A DNA stretch of 64,000 nt from Piscinibacter sp. HJYY11 (GCF_016735515.1 NZ_JAERQZ010000001.1:1736001-1800000); one strand, 5' to 3'; shown: positions 1 through 9,226, numbered from the stretch's first letter. Made by a program: numbers and translations. The notes: generated by a model not told the origin, from the letters alone.

Positions 1-5
1 CGGCC

Positions 6-926
6 ATGGACATCCAGGCCATCCAGCTCTTTGCGGACGCGGCGCGCACCGGCAGCTTCGCGGCGGCAGCACGCGAGCACGACCTGGCGCCATCGTCGGT
101 GTCGCGTGCGGTCGCACTGCTCGAAGAGGAGCTGGGGGCGCGGCTCTTCCAGCGCGGCACCCGCCGCCTGGTGCTCACCGAGGCCGGCAGCGTCTACCTC
201 GACCAGGTGGCGCCGCTGCTGCAGGCGCTGGCGCGGGCCAGCGCCGAGGCTGCCGACATCTCGCGCGAGCCGCGCGGGCCGCTGCGCGTCACGACCTCCA
301 ATGCGTTCGGCCTCACGCAGGTGGTGCCGATGCTCCCGTCGTTCACGCGTCGCTATCCCGACGTCGAGGTCGACCTCCTGCTCACCGACACGGTGGTCGA
401 CCTCATCGCCGAGCGCATCGACCTCGCCGTGCGCCTCGGCCCGCTCAGCGACTCGTCTCTCATCGCCGTGCCGCTCTTGCGCATGCGCTACCGCGTGTGC
501 GCGAGCCCGGCCTACCTGCGCGAGCACGGGCGCCCGCAGTCGCCCGGCGACCTGGCCGGCCACGCCTGCCTGCGCTTCCCGCTGCCGGGGTTTCGCAGCC
601 GCTGGCGCTTCCGCGATGCGACCGGTGTCGAAGAGGAAGTGGCGGTGGGCGGCCGCATCGTCATCTCGAACGCGCTCGGCCTGCTCGACTGCGCCCTCGC
701 CGGCGCAGGCGTCACCCTGCTCGCCGAGGTGATGGTGGCCGACGCGCTGCGCGACGGCCGGCTCGTCGACCTGTTCCCCGACCATGAAGTGACGGCCACC
801 AACTTCGACGGCGCCGCCTCCTTCGTCTACCCCTCGCGCGACTACGTGCCGCTCAAGGTGCGGGTGTTCATGGACGCGCTGCGCGAGGCCATGCACAGCC
901 GGATGACGGGTGAAGGCGGGCCCTAG
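6..926 (+). CDS. LysR-family transcriptional regulator
   Basis: The 306-residue product has the standard LysR layout: a winged helix-turn-helix over about residues 1-60 (ARTGSFAAAAREHDLAPSSVSRAV) followed by a substrate-binding domain over about 90-295 that senses a small effector. Length is normal for the family. It starts with ATG five bases into the window, so its promoter and any divergent partner are not visible. The next gene begins 71 bases downstream on the same strand. The effector is unknown. The family call is secure; the target is not. Confidence 0.93.
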   Translation: MDIQAIQLFADAARTGSFAAAAREHDLAPSSVSRAVALLEEELGARLFQRGTRRLVLTEAGSVYLDQVAPLLQALARASAEAADISREPRGPLRVTTSNAFGLTQVVPMLPSFTRRYPDVEVDLLLTDTVVDLIAERIDLAVRLGPLSDSSLIAVPLLRMRYRVCASPAYLREHGRPQSPGDLAGHACLRFPLPGFRSRWRFRDATGVEEEVAVGGRIVISNALGLLDCALAGAGVTLLAEVMVADALRDGRLVDLFPDHEVTATNFDGAASFVYPSRDYVPLKVRVFMDALREAMHSRMTGEGGP

Positions 927-997
927 GGATTCCCTTCGAGCTGGGTGATCGTCAATCAATCTGTCTACCATCTGCTCCCCTCATCCCAGGAGCCCCC

Positions 998-1489
998 GTG
1001 GACCTCGCCACCGACATCCAACGCATCGCCGAGCAGGAGCAACGCCTGCAGCTCTCCCGCATGAACCTGGACGTCGCCTGGCAGCTCGGGGTGCGCCTGC
1101 GTGAGATCGCCGCGTCGCGCAGCACGCCGCTCACCATCGAGATCCGGCTGGCGGGCGAGACGGTGTTCTTCTCGTCCATGCCCGGCACCGCCCCCGCCAA
1201 CACCGACTGGGCCCGCCGCAAGCGCAACACGGTGGAGCTGATGCATCGCAGCTCCTACGGCGTGGGTCGTTCCCTGGAACGCGACGGCCGCACGCTCCAA
1301 GACACGATGGGCCTGGCCCACCGCGACTACTCGAGCCACGGCGGCAGTTTTCCGCTCCGGGTGCGCGACGTCGGCGTGGTCGGGGTGGTGACCGTGTCGG
1401 GCGCACCCCAGCGGGAAGACCACCACATCGTGGTGATGGCGCTGGCCGAGTTGTGCGAGGTGCGGCTGGCCGAGATCGAGCTCGACTGA
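998..1489 (+). CDS. UPF0303 / HbpS-like heme-degrading-domain protein
   Basis: A 163-residue protein of the UPF0303 (YBR137W-like) family, structurally related to GlcG/HbpS. The start is GTG, chosen because a CAGGAG ribosome site sits 5 bases upstream and no earlier start fits. Family-like stretches include FSSMPGTAPANTDWARRKRN in the middle and GVVTVSGAPQREDHHIVV near the end, the latter a typical HbpS-fold terminus. No signal peptide is seen, so it is probably cytosolic. Members occur beside small-molecule catabolic genes and their reaction is poorly known; heme binding is a family annotation, not something visible here. Confidence 0.75.
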   Translation: MDLATDIQRIAEQEQRLQLSRMNLDVAWQLGVRLREIAASRSTPLTIEIRLAGETVFFSSMPGTAPANTDWARRKRNTVELMHRSSYGVGRSLERDGRTLQDTMGLAHRDYSSHGGSFPLRVRDVGVVGVVTVSGAPQREDHHIVVMALAELCEVRLAEIELD

Positions 1490-1585
1490 GCACGGGGCAC
1501 AGGCCCCACTGGCATGGCACATGGCTTGCAAACGGGGCATGTCAAAAGGGGGCGCACACCGCCCCGACACAAGCGAAAGTCCTTC

Positions 1586-2527
1586 ATGACAGATGCCATC
1601 CACCGAGCCTCCACCTTCGGGCGCGCCGCGGTGCCCAGCCACCAGCGCTTCGACTACAGCGGCATCCGCCACCGCCCCGCCGGCCGCTGGCCCAACGGCA
1701 GCCGCCTGGCGGTGTATCTCGCGCTGAACATCGAGCACTTCGCCTTCGCCGACGGGCCCGGGGCCTGCATCGGCCTGCCGCTGCCGCACCCCGACGTGCT
1801 GAACCACAGCTGGCGCGACTATGGCAACCGGGTGGGCGCCTGGCGCTGCCTCGACCTGTTCGACAGCCTCTCCCTGCCCTCGGCCGCGCTGATCAACACC
1901 TCGCTGTACCAGCATGCGCCGGAGCTGGTGGCCGCGTGCGTGGCGCGCGGCGACGAGCTCGTCGCCCACGGGCACACCAACAGCGAGCGCCAAGGCGGCA
2001 TGGCGCGTGAAGAAGAGTCCGCGCTCATCGCGCATTGCCGGGACGAGATGCAGCAGAAGTCGGGCAGCGCCCCCGCGGGCTGGCTCTCGCCGTGGATCTC
2101 GGAAAGCCTGCACACGCCGGACCTGCTGGCCGAGCACGGCTACCGCTACACGCTCAACTGGTGCCACGACGACCAGCCGACCCGCATGCGCACGGCGCAC
2201 GGGCCGCTGTGGTCCATTCCGTACCCGCAGGAGCTGAACGACATCCCCATGATCGTGGGCCGCCACCTCGACGGGAAGGACTTCGCGCAGATGATCGTCG
2301 ACAACTTCGACGAGATGCGCGAGCAGGCGGCGACGCAGCCACTGGTGATGGGCATCGCCCTGCACCCCTACCTCGTCGGCCAGCCCTACCGGCTGCGGCA
2401 CCTGCGCCGCGCCTTGCAGCACCTGGTGGCCTCGCGCGACGACGACGACGTCTGGTTCACCACGCCGGGCGCCATCTGCGACGCAGCCGATGCGATGAGC
2501 GACCTGTTTCCGAAGGCCCCCCCATGA
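1586..2527 (+). CDS. polysaccharide deacetylase family protein (allantoinase/PuuE-like)
   Basis: About 313 residues with a NodB-type fold. Signs are the LALNIEHF stretch in place of the usual TFDDGP, the metal-site motif HGHTNSE, and a late LHPYLVG motif. This pattern resembles the cofactor-free allantoinase (PuuE) branch, which hydrolyses cyclic ureides, rather than chitin or peptidoglycan deacetylases, and no signal peptide is seen. An in-frame ATG exists at 1514, but the ATG at 1586 starts where family similarity starts. The stop overlaps the next start by ATGA, so the two genes are probably translationally coupled. A role in opening an N-heterocyclic ring is inferred from branch and context. 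Confidence 0.8.
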   Translation: MTDAIHRASTFGRAAVPSHQRFDYSGIRHRPAGRWPNGSRLAVYLALNIEHFAFADGPGACIGLPLPHPDVLNHSWRDYGNRVGAWRCLDLFDSLSLPSAALINTSLYQHAPELVAACVARGDELVAHGHTNSERQGGMAREEESALIAHCRDEMQQKSGSAPAGWLSPWISESLHTPDLLAEHGYRYTLNWCHDDQPTRMRTAHGPLWSIPYPQELNDIPMIVGRHLDGKDFAQMIVDNFDEMREQAATQPLVMGIALHPYLVGQPYRLRHLRRALQHLVASRDDDDVWFTTPGAICDAADAMSDLFPKAPP

Positions 2528-3174
2528 CCACCGAAGTCGACTTCTCCGCCATCGGCGCCTACGAGCGTTACAAGCTGATGGCGAGCCTCATCGTGCCGCG
2601 GCCCATCGCGCTCATCACCACGCTCAGCGAAGACGGCGTGGTGAACGCGGCCCCCTTCAGCATGTTCAACATGCTGGGCGAGGACCCGCCGATCGTGATG
2701 GTGAGCATCAACCGCCTGTCCGACGGCGAGCTGAAGGACACCGCCGCGCACATCGCGCGCAGCGGCGAGTTCGTCGTGCACATCGCCGACGAGGCCATCG
2801 CCACGCAGATGCATCACTGCGGCGAGCGCCATCCGCGCAACGTGAGCGAGCTCGAGAAGGTGGGCCTCACCACGCTGCCCTCGCGCAGCGTGGCGCCGCC
2901 CCGCATCGCCGAGGCGCCGGTGGCCTTCGAGTGCAAGCTGTGGGAGACGCTGGAAACCGAGAGCCGGCAGATCTTCATCGGCCGCGTGTTGTGGCTGCAC
3001 GCCCGCGAAGGGCTGATCGACACCGAACGTTGGCGCGTGCAGTTGTCCAGCTACTTCCCGGTGGGCCGCTTCGGCGCGAGCTTCTACACCGGCACGCGCG
3101 AGCGCTTCGCGCTCAACCAGCCCGCACCCGAAGCGGGGAGCGACGCCCACGGCGGGCCGATCGACGCGCTCTGA
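2524..3174 (+). CDS. flavin reductase family protein (FMN-binding split barrel)
   Basis: The 216-residue product matches the DIM6/NTAB flavin reductase-like family: SLIVPRPIALITTLSEDG near residue 20, NAAPFSMFNMLGEDPP in the FMN pocket, and SGEFVVHIAD. Members bind FMN and either supply reduced flavin to a monooxygenase or act on their own. No partner monooxygenase is visible in the window. It overlaps the preceding deacetylase-like gene by 4 bp and converges on the DUF1989 gene with only 9 bases between stops. I see no terminator there. Confidence 0.85.
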   Translation: MTTEVDFSAIGAYERYKLMASLIVPRPIALITTLSEDGVVNAAPFSMFNMLGEDPPIVMVSINRLSDGELKDTAAHIARSGEFVVHIADEAIATQMHHCGERHPRNVSELEKVGLTTLPSRSVAPPRIAEAPVAFECKLWETLETESRQIFIGRVLWLHAREGLIDTERWRVQLSSYFPVGRFGASFYTGTRERFALNQPAPEAGSDAHGGPIDAL

Positions 3175-3183
3175 ACTGCGACC

Positions 3184-4284
3184 TCAGATGGAGGGCGCGC
3201 CCGCCCCGGCCGCGCCGAGGAAGCGCGACTCCCACCAGCTGAAGATCACGTCGCGCAGCACGTCGCCGTCCTTGCCTTCGCCATAGAGCGCGTGCAGGCC
3301 AGTGGCGTGCAGGCGGTCGCAGTCGTCGGCATCGAGTGCGATGGCCCAATCCTGCGATCGCAACGGCACGTTGGTGAACATCGGGCGATAGCGCGGGTCG
3401 CGCCTGAGCTCGCGGTCGGCCTTGATGATGGGCTGGCGGAAGTCGGCTGGCGTGCGCTGCGTCTTGAGCTTCGGGATGCTCGGTACGCGCGCGAGGTCGG
3501 CCGGCGTGGCCTGGAAGATCGACACCTTCAGCGGCTTCAGCGCGAAGTTGCTGGTGCGCATGATGTCGGCGCCACACACGTTGGGCACGGCCAGCACGTC
3601 CATCAGCGCGAGCAGGTCCACATGGTCGCCGGGCTTCGAGTCCTGCCGGTGGATGTGGCCCCGGCCGCTGTGGACTTCGGTGCGCATGAAGAGGTTGAAC
3701 GAGTCGTGCACGTCGTCCGGCGTGAGGCCGTATTCGCGCTGCGCCTCGGCCTGGATGTCGTGGCAGTTGGTGTGGGTCGCAAAGCCGTAGGCGGACTCGT
3801 AGAGGTAGGCGCTGCAGCGCGGGAACATCACGTCGTTGCAGCGCACCGTGTCTTCCAGGATCAGCATCATCGCGCGCTCGCGCGGCGGGGCCGACCACAG
3901 CAGGTCGCCGGGCCCGGGGTTCAAGCCGTGGACGGTGCGCGTGCGGCCGGTGTGCATGAACTCGCGGTAGTCGTGCAGGTTGAAGCAGTTGAAGTCGGCG
4001 CACTGGTTGCCCTCGACCTGCTCGATGCGGATCACCTGGTCCTTCAGCACTTCCAGCGCCTTGCCGGTGCCGGGCTCCAGCACGAGCTCGTGGAGCAGCT
4101 CGCGCGACTCGTTCAGCGGGACCCACGGGGCCGTGGCGGTCTTGGGTGCGGTTGGCAGGCCGTGCTCGCGCAGGGCCCGCTTGGCCAGGGCGGTGAGGTC
4201 GGGCGCGGCGCCCTGGTCGATCGTGCGCAGCAGCAGTTCGAGCTGTTGCTGGTTCAGGGTCATCGTGACCGTGCGGGCCGTCAT
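3184..4284 (-). CDS. DUF1989 (urea carboxylase-associated family) protein
   Basis: A 366-residue protein whose core (residues about 80-260, with EGNQCADFNCFN, SGRGHIHRQDS and CGADIMRTSNF) matches DUF1989, a family found next to urea amidolyase and amine catabolic genes. The Cys and His positions look metal-binding, but the reaction is unestablished. The frame stays open well upstream; ATG at 4284 is chosen because a GGAGAA ribosome site lies just before it. The gene is divergent from the GntR regulator, and two GTATAC sites sit 46-75 bases upstream of its start, so GntR control is likely. Confidence 0.82.
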   Translation of the reverse strand: MTARTVTMTLNQQQLELLLRTIDQGAAPDLTALAKRALREHGLPTAPKTATAPWVPLNESRELLHELVLEPGTGKALEVLKDQVIRIEQVEGNQCADFNCFNLHDYREFMHTGRTRTVHGLNPGPGDLLWSAPPRERAMMLILEDTVRCNDVMFPRCSAYLYESAYGFATHTNCHDIQAEAQREYGLTPDDVHDSFNLFMRTEVHSGRGHIHRQDSKPGDHVDLLALMDVLAVPNVCGADIMRTSNFALKPLKVSIFQATPADLARVPSIPKLKTQRTPADFRQPIIKADRELRRDPRYRPMFTNVPLRSQDWAIALDADDCDRLHATGLHALYGEGKDGDVLRDVIFSWWESRFLGAAGAGAPSI

Positions 4285-4329
4285 GCGTTCTCCAAAAGTG
4301 CTGGCCGGGTCCGTTTGGCCCACCATTCT

Positions 4330-4358
4330 GTATACGATAAGGACGCCGTTCCGTATAC
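4330..4358. promoter_or_regulatory. paired GTATAC sites, GntR operator A
   Basis: Two palindromic GTATAC hexamers lie at 4330-4335 and 4353-4358, start to start 23 bp, just upstream of the minus-strand DUF1989 gene. A matching pair lies near the regulator's own gene. Dimeric FadR/FCD-type GntR regulators bind short palindromes of this type. Occupancy by the adjacent regulator is inferred. Confidence 0.6.
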
Positions 4359-4466
4359 GCAAGGCTTTCTTGCCCGCGCCACCGATCCGCCGCGAACAGG
4401 TGCATCGGTGAGCCAATCTGGGGTGCCGTGCTCCTGTTTGGTGAGACCCAACCCGGCGCCATCTCC

Positions 4467-4494
4467 GTATACTTTCGCCAGACTGTTCGTATAC
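4467..4494. promoter_or_regulatory. paired GTATAC sites, GntR operator B
   Basis: Two further GTATAC hexamers at 4467-4472 and 4489-4494, 22 bp apart, end 15 bases before the ATG of the GntR gene. The spacing is close to two helical turns, so two dimers would sit on the same DNA face. The position suits autorepression. Confidence 0.6.
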
Positions 4495-4509
4495 ACACTG
4501 AGAGCCGCC

Positions 4510-5232
4510 ATGACCACCCTCAACAAGGCCGACGTCGCCTACACCGCGCTGAAGCAGGCCATCATCGAGCAGGCGCTCCAGCCCGGCACCAAACTGCCGG
4601 AAGACGCGCTGGGCACCCACTTCCAGGTGAGCCGCACGCTGGTCCGCGAGGCACTGGCGCGGCTGGCGGCCGAGGGGCTGGTCGACGCCCAGCACAACCG
4701 CACGGCCACGGTGGCGCGGCCCACGCTGGACGAAGCGCGCAGCGTCTTCGAGGTGCGGCGCTGCCTGGAGCAGGAGGTGGTGCGGCTCGTCATCGAGCGC
4801 TGGTCACCCTTCGTCGCGCAGGCGCTCGAAGAGCACGTGCGGCTCGAGGAGCAGGCCGCGCGCGAGCAGCAGGCGCCAGCCTGCGCGCGGCTGGCGGGCG
4901 AGTTCCACGTGCGCCTGGCGCAGCTCGTGGGCAACCCGGTGCTCGCGCGCTACGTCGACGAGGTGGTGTCGCGCTGCTCGCTGATCCTCGCCGTGCATGG
5001 CCGGCCGCATTCGCCCGAGTGCGGCATCACCGAGCACCGCGCGCTGATCGACTCGTTCCGCAAGGGCGACCTGCGCGCCGCGCGCCGGCTGATGGCCTCC
5101 CACCTGGGCGAGCTCGAAGCGCGTGTGCTCAACACCACGCCGGTGGCCGACGACGCCGACCTCGGCCAGATCCTCGGCCGCTACGCACCGGGTGCGAAGC
5201 CGGCGGTGCGGCCCTCGCGCCGCAAGGCCTGA
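4510..5232 (+). CDS. GntR-family regulator, FadR/FCD subfamily
   Basis: A 240-residue regulator with an N-terminal winged helix (residues about 8-75, with GTKLPEDALGTHFQVSRTLV and EALARLAAEGLV) and a helical FCD effector domain (about 85-215) containing the expected metal-site pattern (EFHVRLAQLVGN, then EHRALIDSFRKGD with a late SHLGELE). FCD regulators usually bind small organic acids. It is divergent from the DUF1989 gene and upstream of the BMP binding-protein gene. Four GTATAC sites in the 225-bp divergent region make autoregulation and control of both flanks likely. The ligand is unknown. Confidence 0.93.
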   Translation: MTTLNKADVAYTALKQAIIEQALQPGTKLPEDALGTHFQVSRTLVREALARLAAEGLVDAQHNRTATVARPTLDEARSVFEVRRCLEQEVVRLVIERWSPFVAQALEEHVRLEEQAAREQQAPACARLAGEFHVRLAQLVGNPVLARYVDEVVSRCSLILAVHGRPHSPECGITEHRALIDSFRKGDLRAARRLMASHLGELEARVLNTTPVADDADLGQILGRYAPGAKPAVRPSRRKA

Positions 5233-5327
5233 CGACGGCCTTCCGCGCCGCCGCGAACGCGGCATGGCCTTTGCATTCATGCGGCTCGCGCAACCGGCGC
5301 AGCCCGCATTTGGCGAAGGAGCCGTCC

Positions 5328-6437
5328 ATGTCCGAGTTCTCGACTTCCTGGAACCGCCGCCGGTTCCTGTCTACCACCACCGCAGGCGCAACGCTGGCCG
5401 CGCTGGCACCGCAGACCCTCGCGCAGAAGCCCGTCACCGTCGGCCTGATCTACGTCGGCCCGCGCGACGACTACGGCTGGAACCAGGCGCACGCCGTGGC
5501 GGCCAAGGCCTTGCGCGCCGTGCCCGGCGTGAAGGTGGTCGAGGAAGAGAACGTGCCCGAGACGGTGGCTGTGCGCAAGACGCTCGAGGCCATGGTCAAG
5601 TCCGATGGCGCGTCGCTCGTCTTCGGCACCTCCTTCGGCTACTTCGATCCGTTCATGATCGACATGGCCAAGCGCAACCCGAAGGTCGAGTTCCGCCACC
5701 CCACCTCGCTGTGGTCGGCCGACAAGCACCCGATGAACCTGGGCGGCTACTTCTGCTTCCTCGACCAGGCGCACTACGTCAACGGCGTCGCCGCGGGCCT
5801 CTCCACCAAGTCGAACAAGATCGGCTACGTGGCCGCGAAGCCGATCCCCATCGTGCTGCGCAACATCAACGCCTTCACGACCGGCGTGCGCAAGGTCAAC
5901 CCCAATGCGACGGTGCAGCTCGTGATGACCGGCGACTGGTCGATGCCCGTGCGCGAAGCCGAGGCCACCAACTCGCTGGTGGGCAGCGGCTGCGACGTGA
6001 TCGCCTGCCACGTCGACAGCCCGAAGATCATTGTCGAGGCCGCCGAGAAGCTGGGCGCGAAGACGCTCGGCCACAACGCCTCGCAGGCCAACCTCGCGCC
6101 CAAGGGCTTCATCACCGGCGCCGAGAACAAGTGGGAGACGGTCTACAAGGCCTTCGCCGCCTCCATCGCCAAGGGCGAGAAGCTGCCCAACACCTTCTTC
6201 GGCGGCTACGACAAGGACATGGTCACGAGCACGCCCTTCGGCGCCGGCGCGACCGAGAAGGCACGCAATGCGGCCACCGCCGCCATCGCCGAGATGAAGG
6301 CCGGCAAGCCGGTCTTCGCCGGGCCGATCAAGAGCAACACCGGCAAGCTCGTGATCGACAAGCCCTACGGGCTCTACGACCCCTTCCTCGACCGCATGGA
6401 CTTCCTGGTCGAAGGCGTCGTGGGCTCGCTCACCTGA
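5328..6437 (+). CDS. BMP-family ABC transporter substrate-binding protein
   Basis: The 369-residue protein starts with a Tat-like signal (NRRRFLSTTTAGATLAAL, cleaved after about residue 32) followed by a Med/PnrA-type binding fold: VGLIYVGPRDDYGWNQ, the FGTSFGYFDPF segment and CHVDSPKIIVEAAEKLG. BMP proteins usually bind nucleosides or related purine ligands and deliver them to Nup-type permeases. No BMP-type permease or ATPase is in the window; the next gene, 15 bases on, is an amidohydrolase. The ligand is inferred to be an N-heterocycle from family and neighbours. Confidence 0.9.
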   Translation: MSEFSTSWNRRRFLSTTTAGATLAALAPQTLAQKPVTVGLIYVGPRDDYGWNQAHAVAAKALRAVPGVKVVEEENVPETVAVRKTLEAMVKSDGASLVFGTSFGYFDPFMIDMAKRNPKVEFRHPTSLWSADKHPMNLGGYFCFLDQAHYVNGVAAGLSTKSNKIGYVAAKPIPIVLRNINAFTTGVRKVNPNATVQLVMTGDWSMPVREAEATNSLVGSGCDVIACHVDSPKIIVEAAEKLGAKTLGHNASQANLAPKGFITGAENKWETVYKAFAASIAKGEKLPNTFFGGYDKDMVTSTPFGAGATEKARNAATAAIAEMKAGKPVFAGPIKSNTGKLVIDKPYGLYDPFLDRMDFLVEGVVGSLT

Positions 6438-6452
6438 CGGCTCGGGGACGAC

Positions 6453-7946
6453 GTGGCGACGACCCTCATCCGCGGCGGGCGCCTGCTCGATGCCGCGTCG
6501 CGCAGCGCGCCGCCGGTGGACCTGCTGGTCACCGACGGTGTGATCACCGCCCTCGGTGCCCCCGGCCTGGCGGCTCCGGCCGACGCCGAGGTGTTCGATG
6601 CGACGGGCACGCTGATGCACGCCGGCCTCGTCAACGGCCACACGCACGGCAGCACCAACCTCAGCAAGGCCACGCACGACCGCTGGACGCTGGAGCTGCT
6701 GCTCAGCGGCTCGGGCGAGTGGGCCGCCAACCAGACGCGCAGCCACAAGTACCTCAACACCTACATCGGTGCGGTCGAGATGCTGCAGAAGGGCTGCACC
6801 ACCGCCTACGACCTCACCTTCGGCTTCCCGCTCGCGACCGTCGACGAGCTCTATGCCATCGGCCAAGCCTATGTCGACGCCGGCATGCGCGCGGTGGTGG
6901 CGCCGATGCTGCAGGACGTGTCGTTCTACAAGGCCATCCCCGGCCTCTACGACGCACTGCCCGCGTCGCACAAGGCGCAGGTCGATGCGAGCGGCGGCGA
7001 CACCGGCTTCATCCTGCGCAGCATGGAAGAGGCGCTCAAGCACTGGCCGCACGACCCGGCACAGGTGAAGCTGGGCATCGCGCCGACGATTCCCCTGCAC
7101 TGCTCCGACGAGCTCACGCTCGGCTGCGTGAAGCTGGCTGCCGAGTACGGCGCGCAGACACAGTCGCACGTCGCCGAGTCGAAGGTGCAGGCGGTGGCGG
7201 CGCTCAAGCGCTGGGGCAAGTCGCTCACCGCGCACTTCGACGACCTGGGCATGCTGGGCCCGAACTTCACGGTCGCGCACGGCGTGTGGCTCGATGACGA
7301 CGACATGCGCCGCCTGGCCGCCAAAGGCGCATCCGTCTCGCACAACGCCGGCAGCAACATGCGCCTGGGCGCCGGCATCGCCGACTCGCGCCGCATGCTC
7401 GAACTCGGCGTCAACCTCGCGCTCGGCACCGACGGCGCCATGTGCGCCGACAACCAGAACATGTACGAGGCGATGCGCTACGCCTCGATGGTCTCGAACG
7501 TGCGCACGCCCGACTACGAGCAGTGGCTGAGCGCGCCCGAGGTCTTCACCGCGGCCACGCAAGGCGGCGCACGCGCCACCGGGTTCGACAAGGCCGGCCG
7601 CATCGCCGCAGGCTGCGTGGCCGACATCGTGTTCCTCGACCTGCAGTCGATCAACTGGATCCCGATGAACGACCCGGTGAACCAGGTCGTGCTGACCGAA
7701 GACGCCACCGGCGTGCGCGACGTGATGGTCGGCGGCAAGCTCGTGGTGCGGGCCGGCCGGCACGTCGGCAGCGACATGGCCAGGCTGGCCCAGGACGCGC
7801 AGGCGGCGCGCGACGAAGTGGCCACCGCCAACACCGACGGCAAGCACCTCGCGCAGGCCATCGAGCGCGCTGTGGGCAGCTTCTGCATCGGCCTGTGCCG
7901 CGAGCCATTCCACCTGCACCGCTATGGAGGCCCCTTGGGCCTGTGA
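6453..7946 (+). CDS. ATZ/TRZ-type amidohydrolase (deaminase/chlorohydrolase superfamily)
   Basis: A 497-residue metal-dependent hydrolase with the superfamily residues in order: NGHTHG (first His pair) near residue 66, HVAE near 243, AHGVWL near 275 and LGTDGAM near 327. Members deaminate or hydrolyse triazines, guanine, cytosine or related ring compounds. The start is GTG, with a GGGGAC ribosome site upstream. The gene follows the BMP binding-protein gene by 15 bases, so the pair is probably co-transcribed and the imported ligand may be its substrate. The exact substrate cannot be read from sequence. Confidence 0.88.
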   Translation: MATTLIRGGRLLDAASRSAPPVDLLVTDGVITALGAPGLAAPADAEVFDATGTLMHAGLVNGHTHGSTNLSKATHDRWTLELLLSGSGEWAANQTRSHKYLNTYIGAVEMLQKGCTTAYDLTFGFPLATVDELYAIGQAYVDAGMRAVVAPMLQDVSFYKAIPGLYDALPASHKAQVDASGGDTGFILRSMEEALKHWPHDPAQVKLGIAPTIPLHCSDELTLGCVKLAAEYGAQTQSHVAESKVQAVAALKRWGKSLTAHFDDLGMLGPNFTVAHGVWLDDDDMRRLAAKGASVSHNAGSNMRLGAGIADSRRMLELGVNLALGTDGAMCADNQNMYEAMRYASMVSNVRTPDYEQWLSAPEVFTAATQGGARATGFDKAGRIAAGCVADIVFLDLQSINWIPMNDPVNQVVLTEDATGVRDVMVGGKLVVRAGRHVGSDMARLAQDAQAARDEVATANTDGKHLAQAIERAVGSFCIGLCREPFHLHRYGGPLGL

Positions 7947-8022
7947 CCGACCTCGTGCCTTGGCACGGTTGATGCGTTTTCAAACCCGCATGCCTTTGCA
8001 TGCACCACTGCAAGGACCGCCC

Positions 8023-9186
8023 ATGTCGAAGCCCACTGCACCGAAAACCCCGGACGCGATCGTGATGCCTCCCGCCACCGACTTCAGCCGCCGTGGCGTC
8101 CTGAAGGCCGGCCTGGCCGCCAGCACACTCGGCGCCGCCTCTCTCTGGAACAGCGCCGAGGCCAACGACCCGAAGGTGCTCAACTACCTCTCGTGGCCGG
8201 GCAATGCCGACCCGTCCATCGTCGGCGAGTTCGAGAAGCAGTACGGCGTGAAGATCCGCATCAAGGAATACGTGGGCGGCGACCAGATGATGGCGGTGGT
8301 CAACCAGTCGCCCCCCGGCACCTTCGACGTGGTGCTGGCCGATGCCGAGTACATGCACCTGCTGAAGGCAGCCGACTTCATCGAGCCGCTGGACCCGGCG
8401 GACTACCCGCTGAAGGACCTCTTCCCGGAGTTCCAGAAGTTCCCGCTGCACTGGTTCGACGGCAAGCTCTACGGCGTGATGCTCGACTTCGGCTACCTCG
8501 GCATCTCGTACAACACCAAGGCCTTCACGCCGAAGGAAGTCTCGTCGTACTCGGTGCTGTGGAGCGAGAAGGCCAAGGGCAAGGTCGGCTTCTTCGACTG
8601 GTACCTGCCCTCCATGGGCTGCATCAGCCTCTCCAACGGCAACCGCCCGCCGTACGACCTCGACAAGGCCAAGTTCGAGGCGCTGAAGAAGAAGATGTTC
8701 TCGCTCAAGCCGCAAGCCTCGGGCTTCTACACCATCGCCGACATCTTCTCGTCGATGACCAACGGCCGCGCGCAGCTCATCCCGGGCATCGGCGAGTGGA
8801 TCACCCTCGGCCTGCGCACGAGCGGCGTGCCGGTCGACACTATCATCCCGGAAGAAGGCGGCCTGCAGTACACCGAGTCGCTCTCCATCGTGAAGGGCAC
8901 GAGCAAGCGCGACCTCGCGCGCAAGTTCATCCAGTACTCGCTCACGCCGCGTGCGCAGGTGGCCATGGCGACGAAGGTCGACAACAAGAAGAGCATCCCC
9001 TCGATGCCGGCCTGGAAGCTGCTCAACGACACCAAGCCGCAAGAAGCCAAGCTGCTGCGCATGGAGCTCAAGGGCCCCAACGTGATGGACGAGTACAAGG
9101 CCAAGAAGATCCAGCTGCGCCAGCTGCCCAAGCAGCAGTCGATCGAAGAATGGAACGACCTGTGGAGCCAGTTCAAGGCCCTGTGA
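8023..9186 (+). CDS. extracellular solute-binding protein, PotD/polyamine type
   Basis: A 387-residue periplasmic binding protein with a Tat signal (DFSRRGVLKAGLAASTLG near residues 22-40). The mature part shows the polyamine-type pattern: LNYLSWPGN, GTFDVVLADAEYMHLL and YGVMLDFGYLGISYN. It heads a tight operon with two permeases and an ATPase. ATG at 8023 was chosen over upstream starts because it follows AAGGA at proper spacing and gives the signal a sensible length. The ligand may be a cationic amine or amide; the context suggests a heterocycle or its breakdown product. Confidence 0.9.
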   Translation: MSKPTAPKTPDAIVMPPATDFSRRGVLKAGLAASTLGAASLWNSAEANDPKVLNYLSWPGNADPSIVGEFEKQYGVKIRIKEYVGGDQMMAVVNQSPPGTFDVVLADAEYMHLLKAADFIEPLDPADYPLKDLFPEFQKFPLHWFDGKLYGVMLDFGYLGISYNTKAFTPKEVSSYSVLWSEKAKGKVGFFDWYLPSMGCISLSNGNRPPYDLDKAKFEALKKKMFSLKPQASGFYTIADIFSSMTNGRAQLIPGIGEWITLGLRTSGVPVDTIIPEEGGLQYTESLSIVKGTSKRDLARKFIQYSLTPRAQVAMATKVDNKKSIPSMPAWKLLNDTKPQEAKLLRMELKGPNVMDEYKAKKIQLRQLPKQQSIEEWNDLWSQFKAL

Positions 9187-9201
9187 TGGCACACACCGGT
9201 G

Positions 9202-9221
9202 ATTCCCGCTTCCGCGGGAAT
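9202..9221. repeat. intercistronic hairpin ATTCCCGC / GCGGGAAT
   Basis: Perfect 8-bp arms with a TTCC loop lie between the binding-protein stop and the first permease start. The sequence resembles short palindromic repeats common in betaproteobacteria. At this place it could protect the upstream message and keep binding protein more abundant than permease. Confidence 0.7.
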
Positions 9222-9226
9222 GGCGC

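Noticed and set aside
3292..4509. N-terminal extension of the GntR regulator over about 400 codons
   Set aside because: The extension is the antisense of the DUF1989 gene and the operator region. The regulator starts at 4510, where the HTH domain begins.
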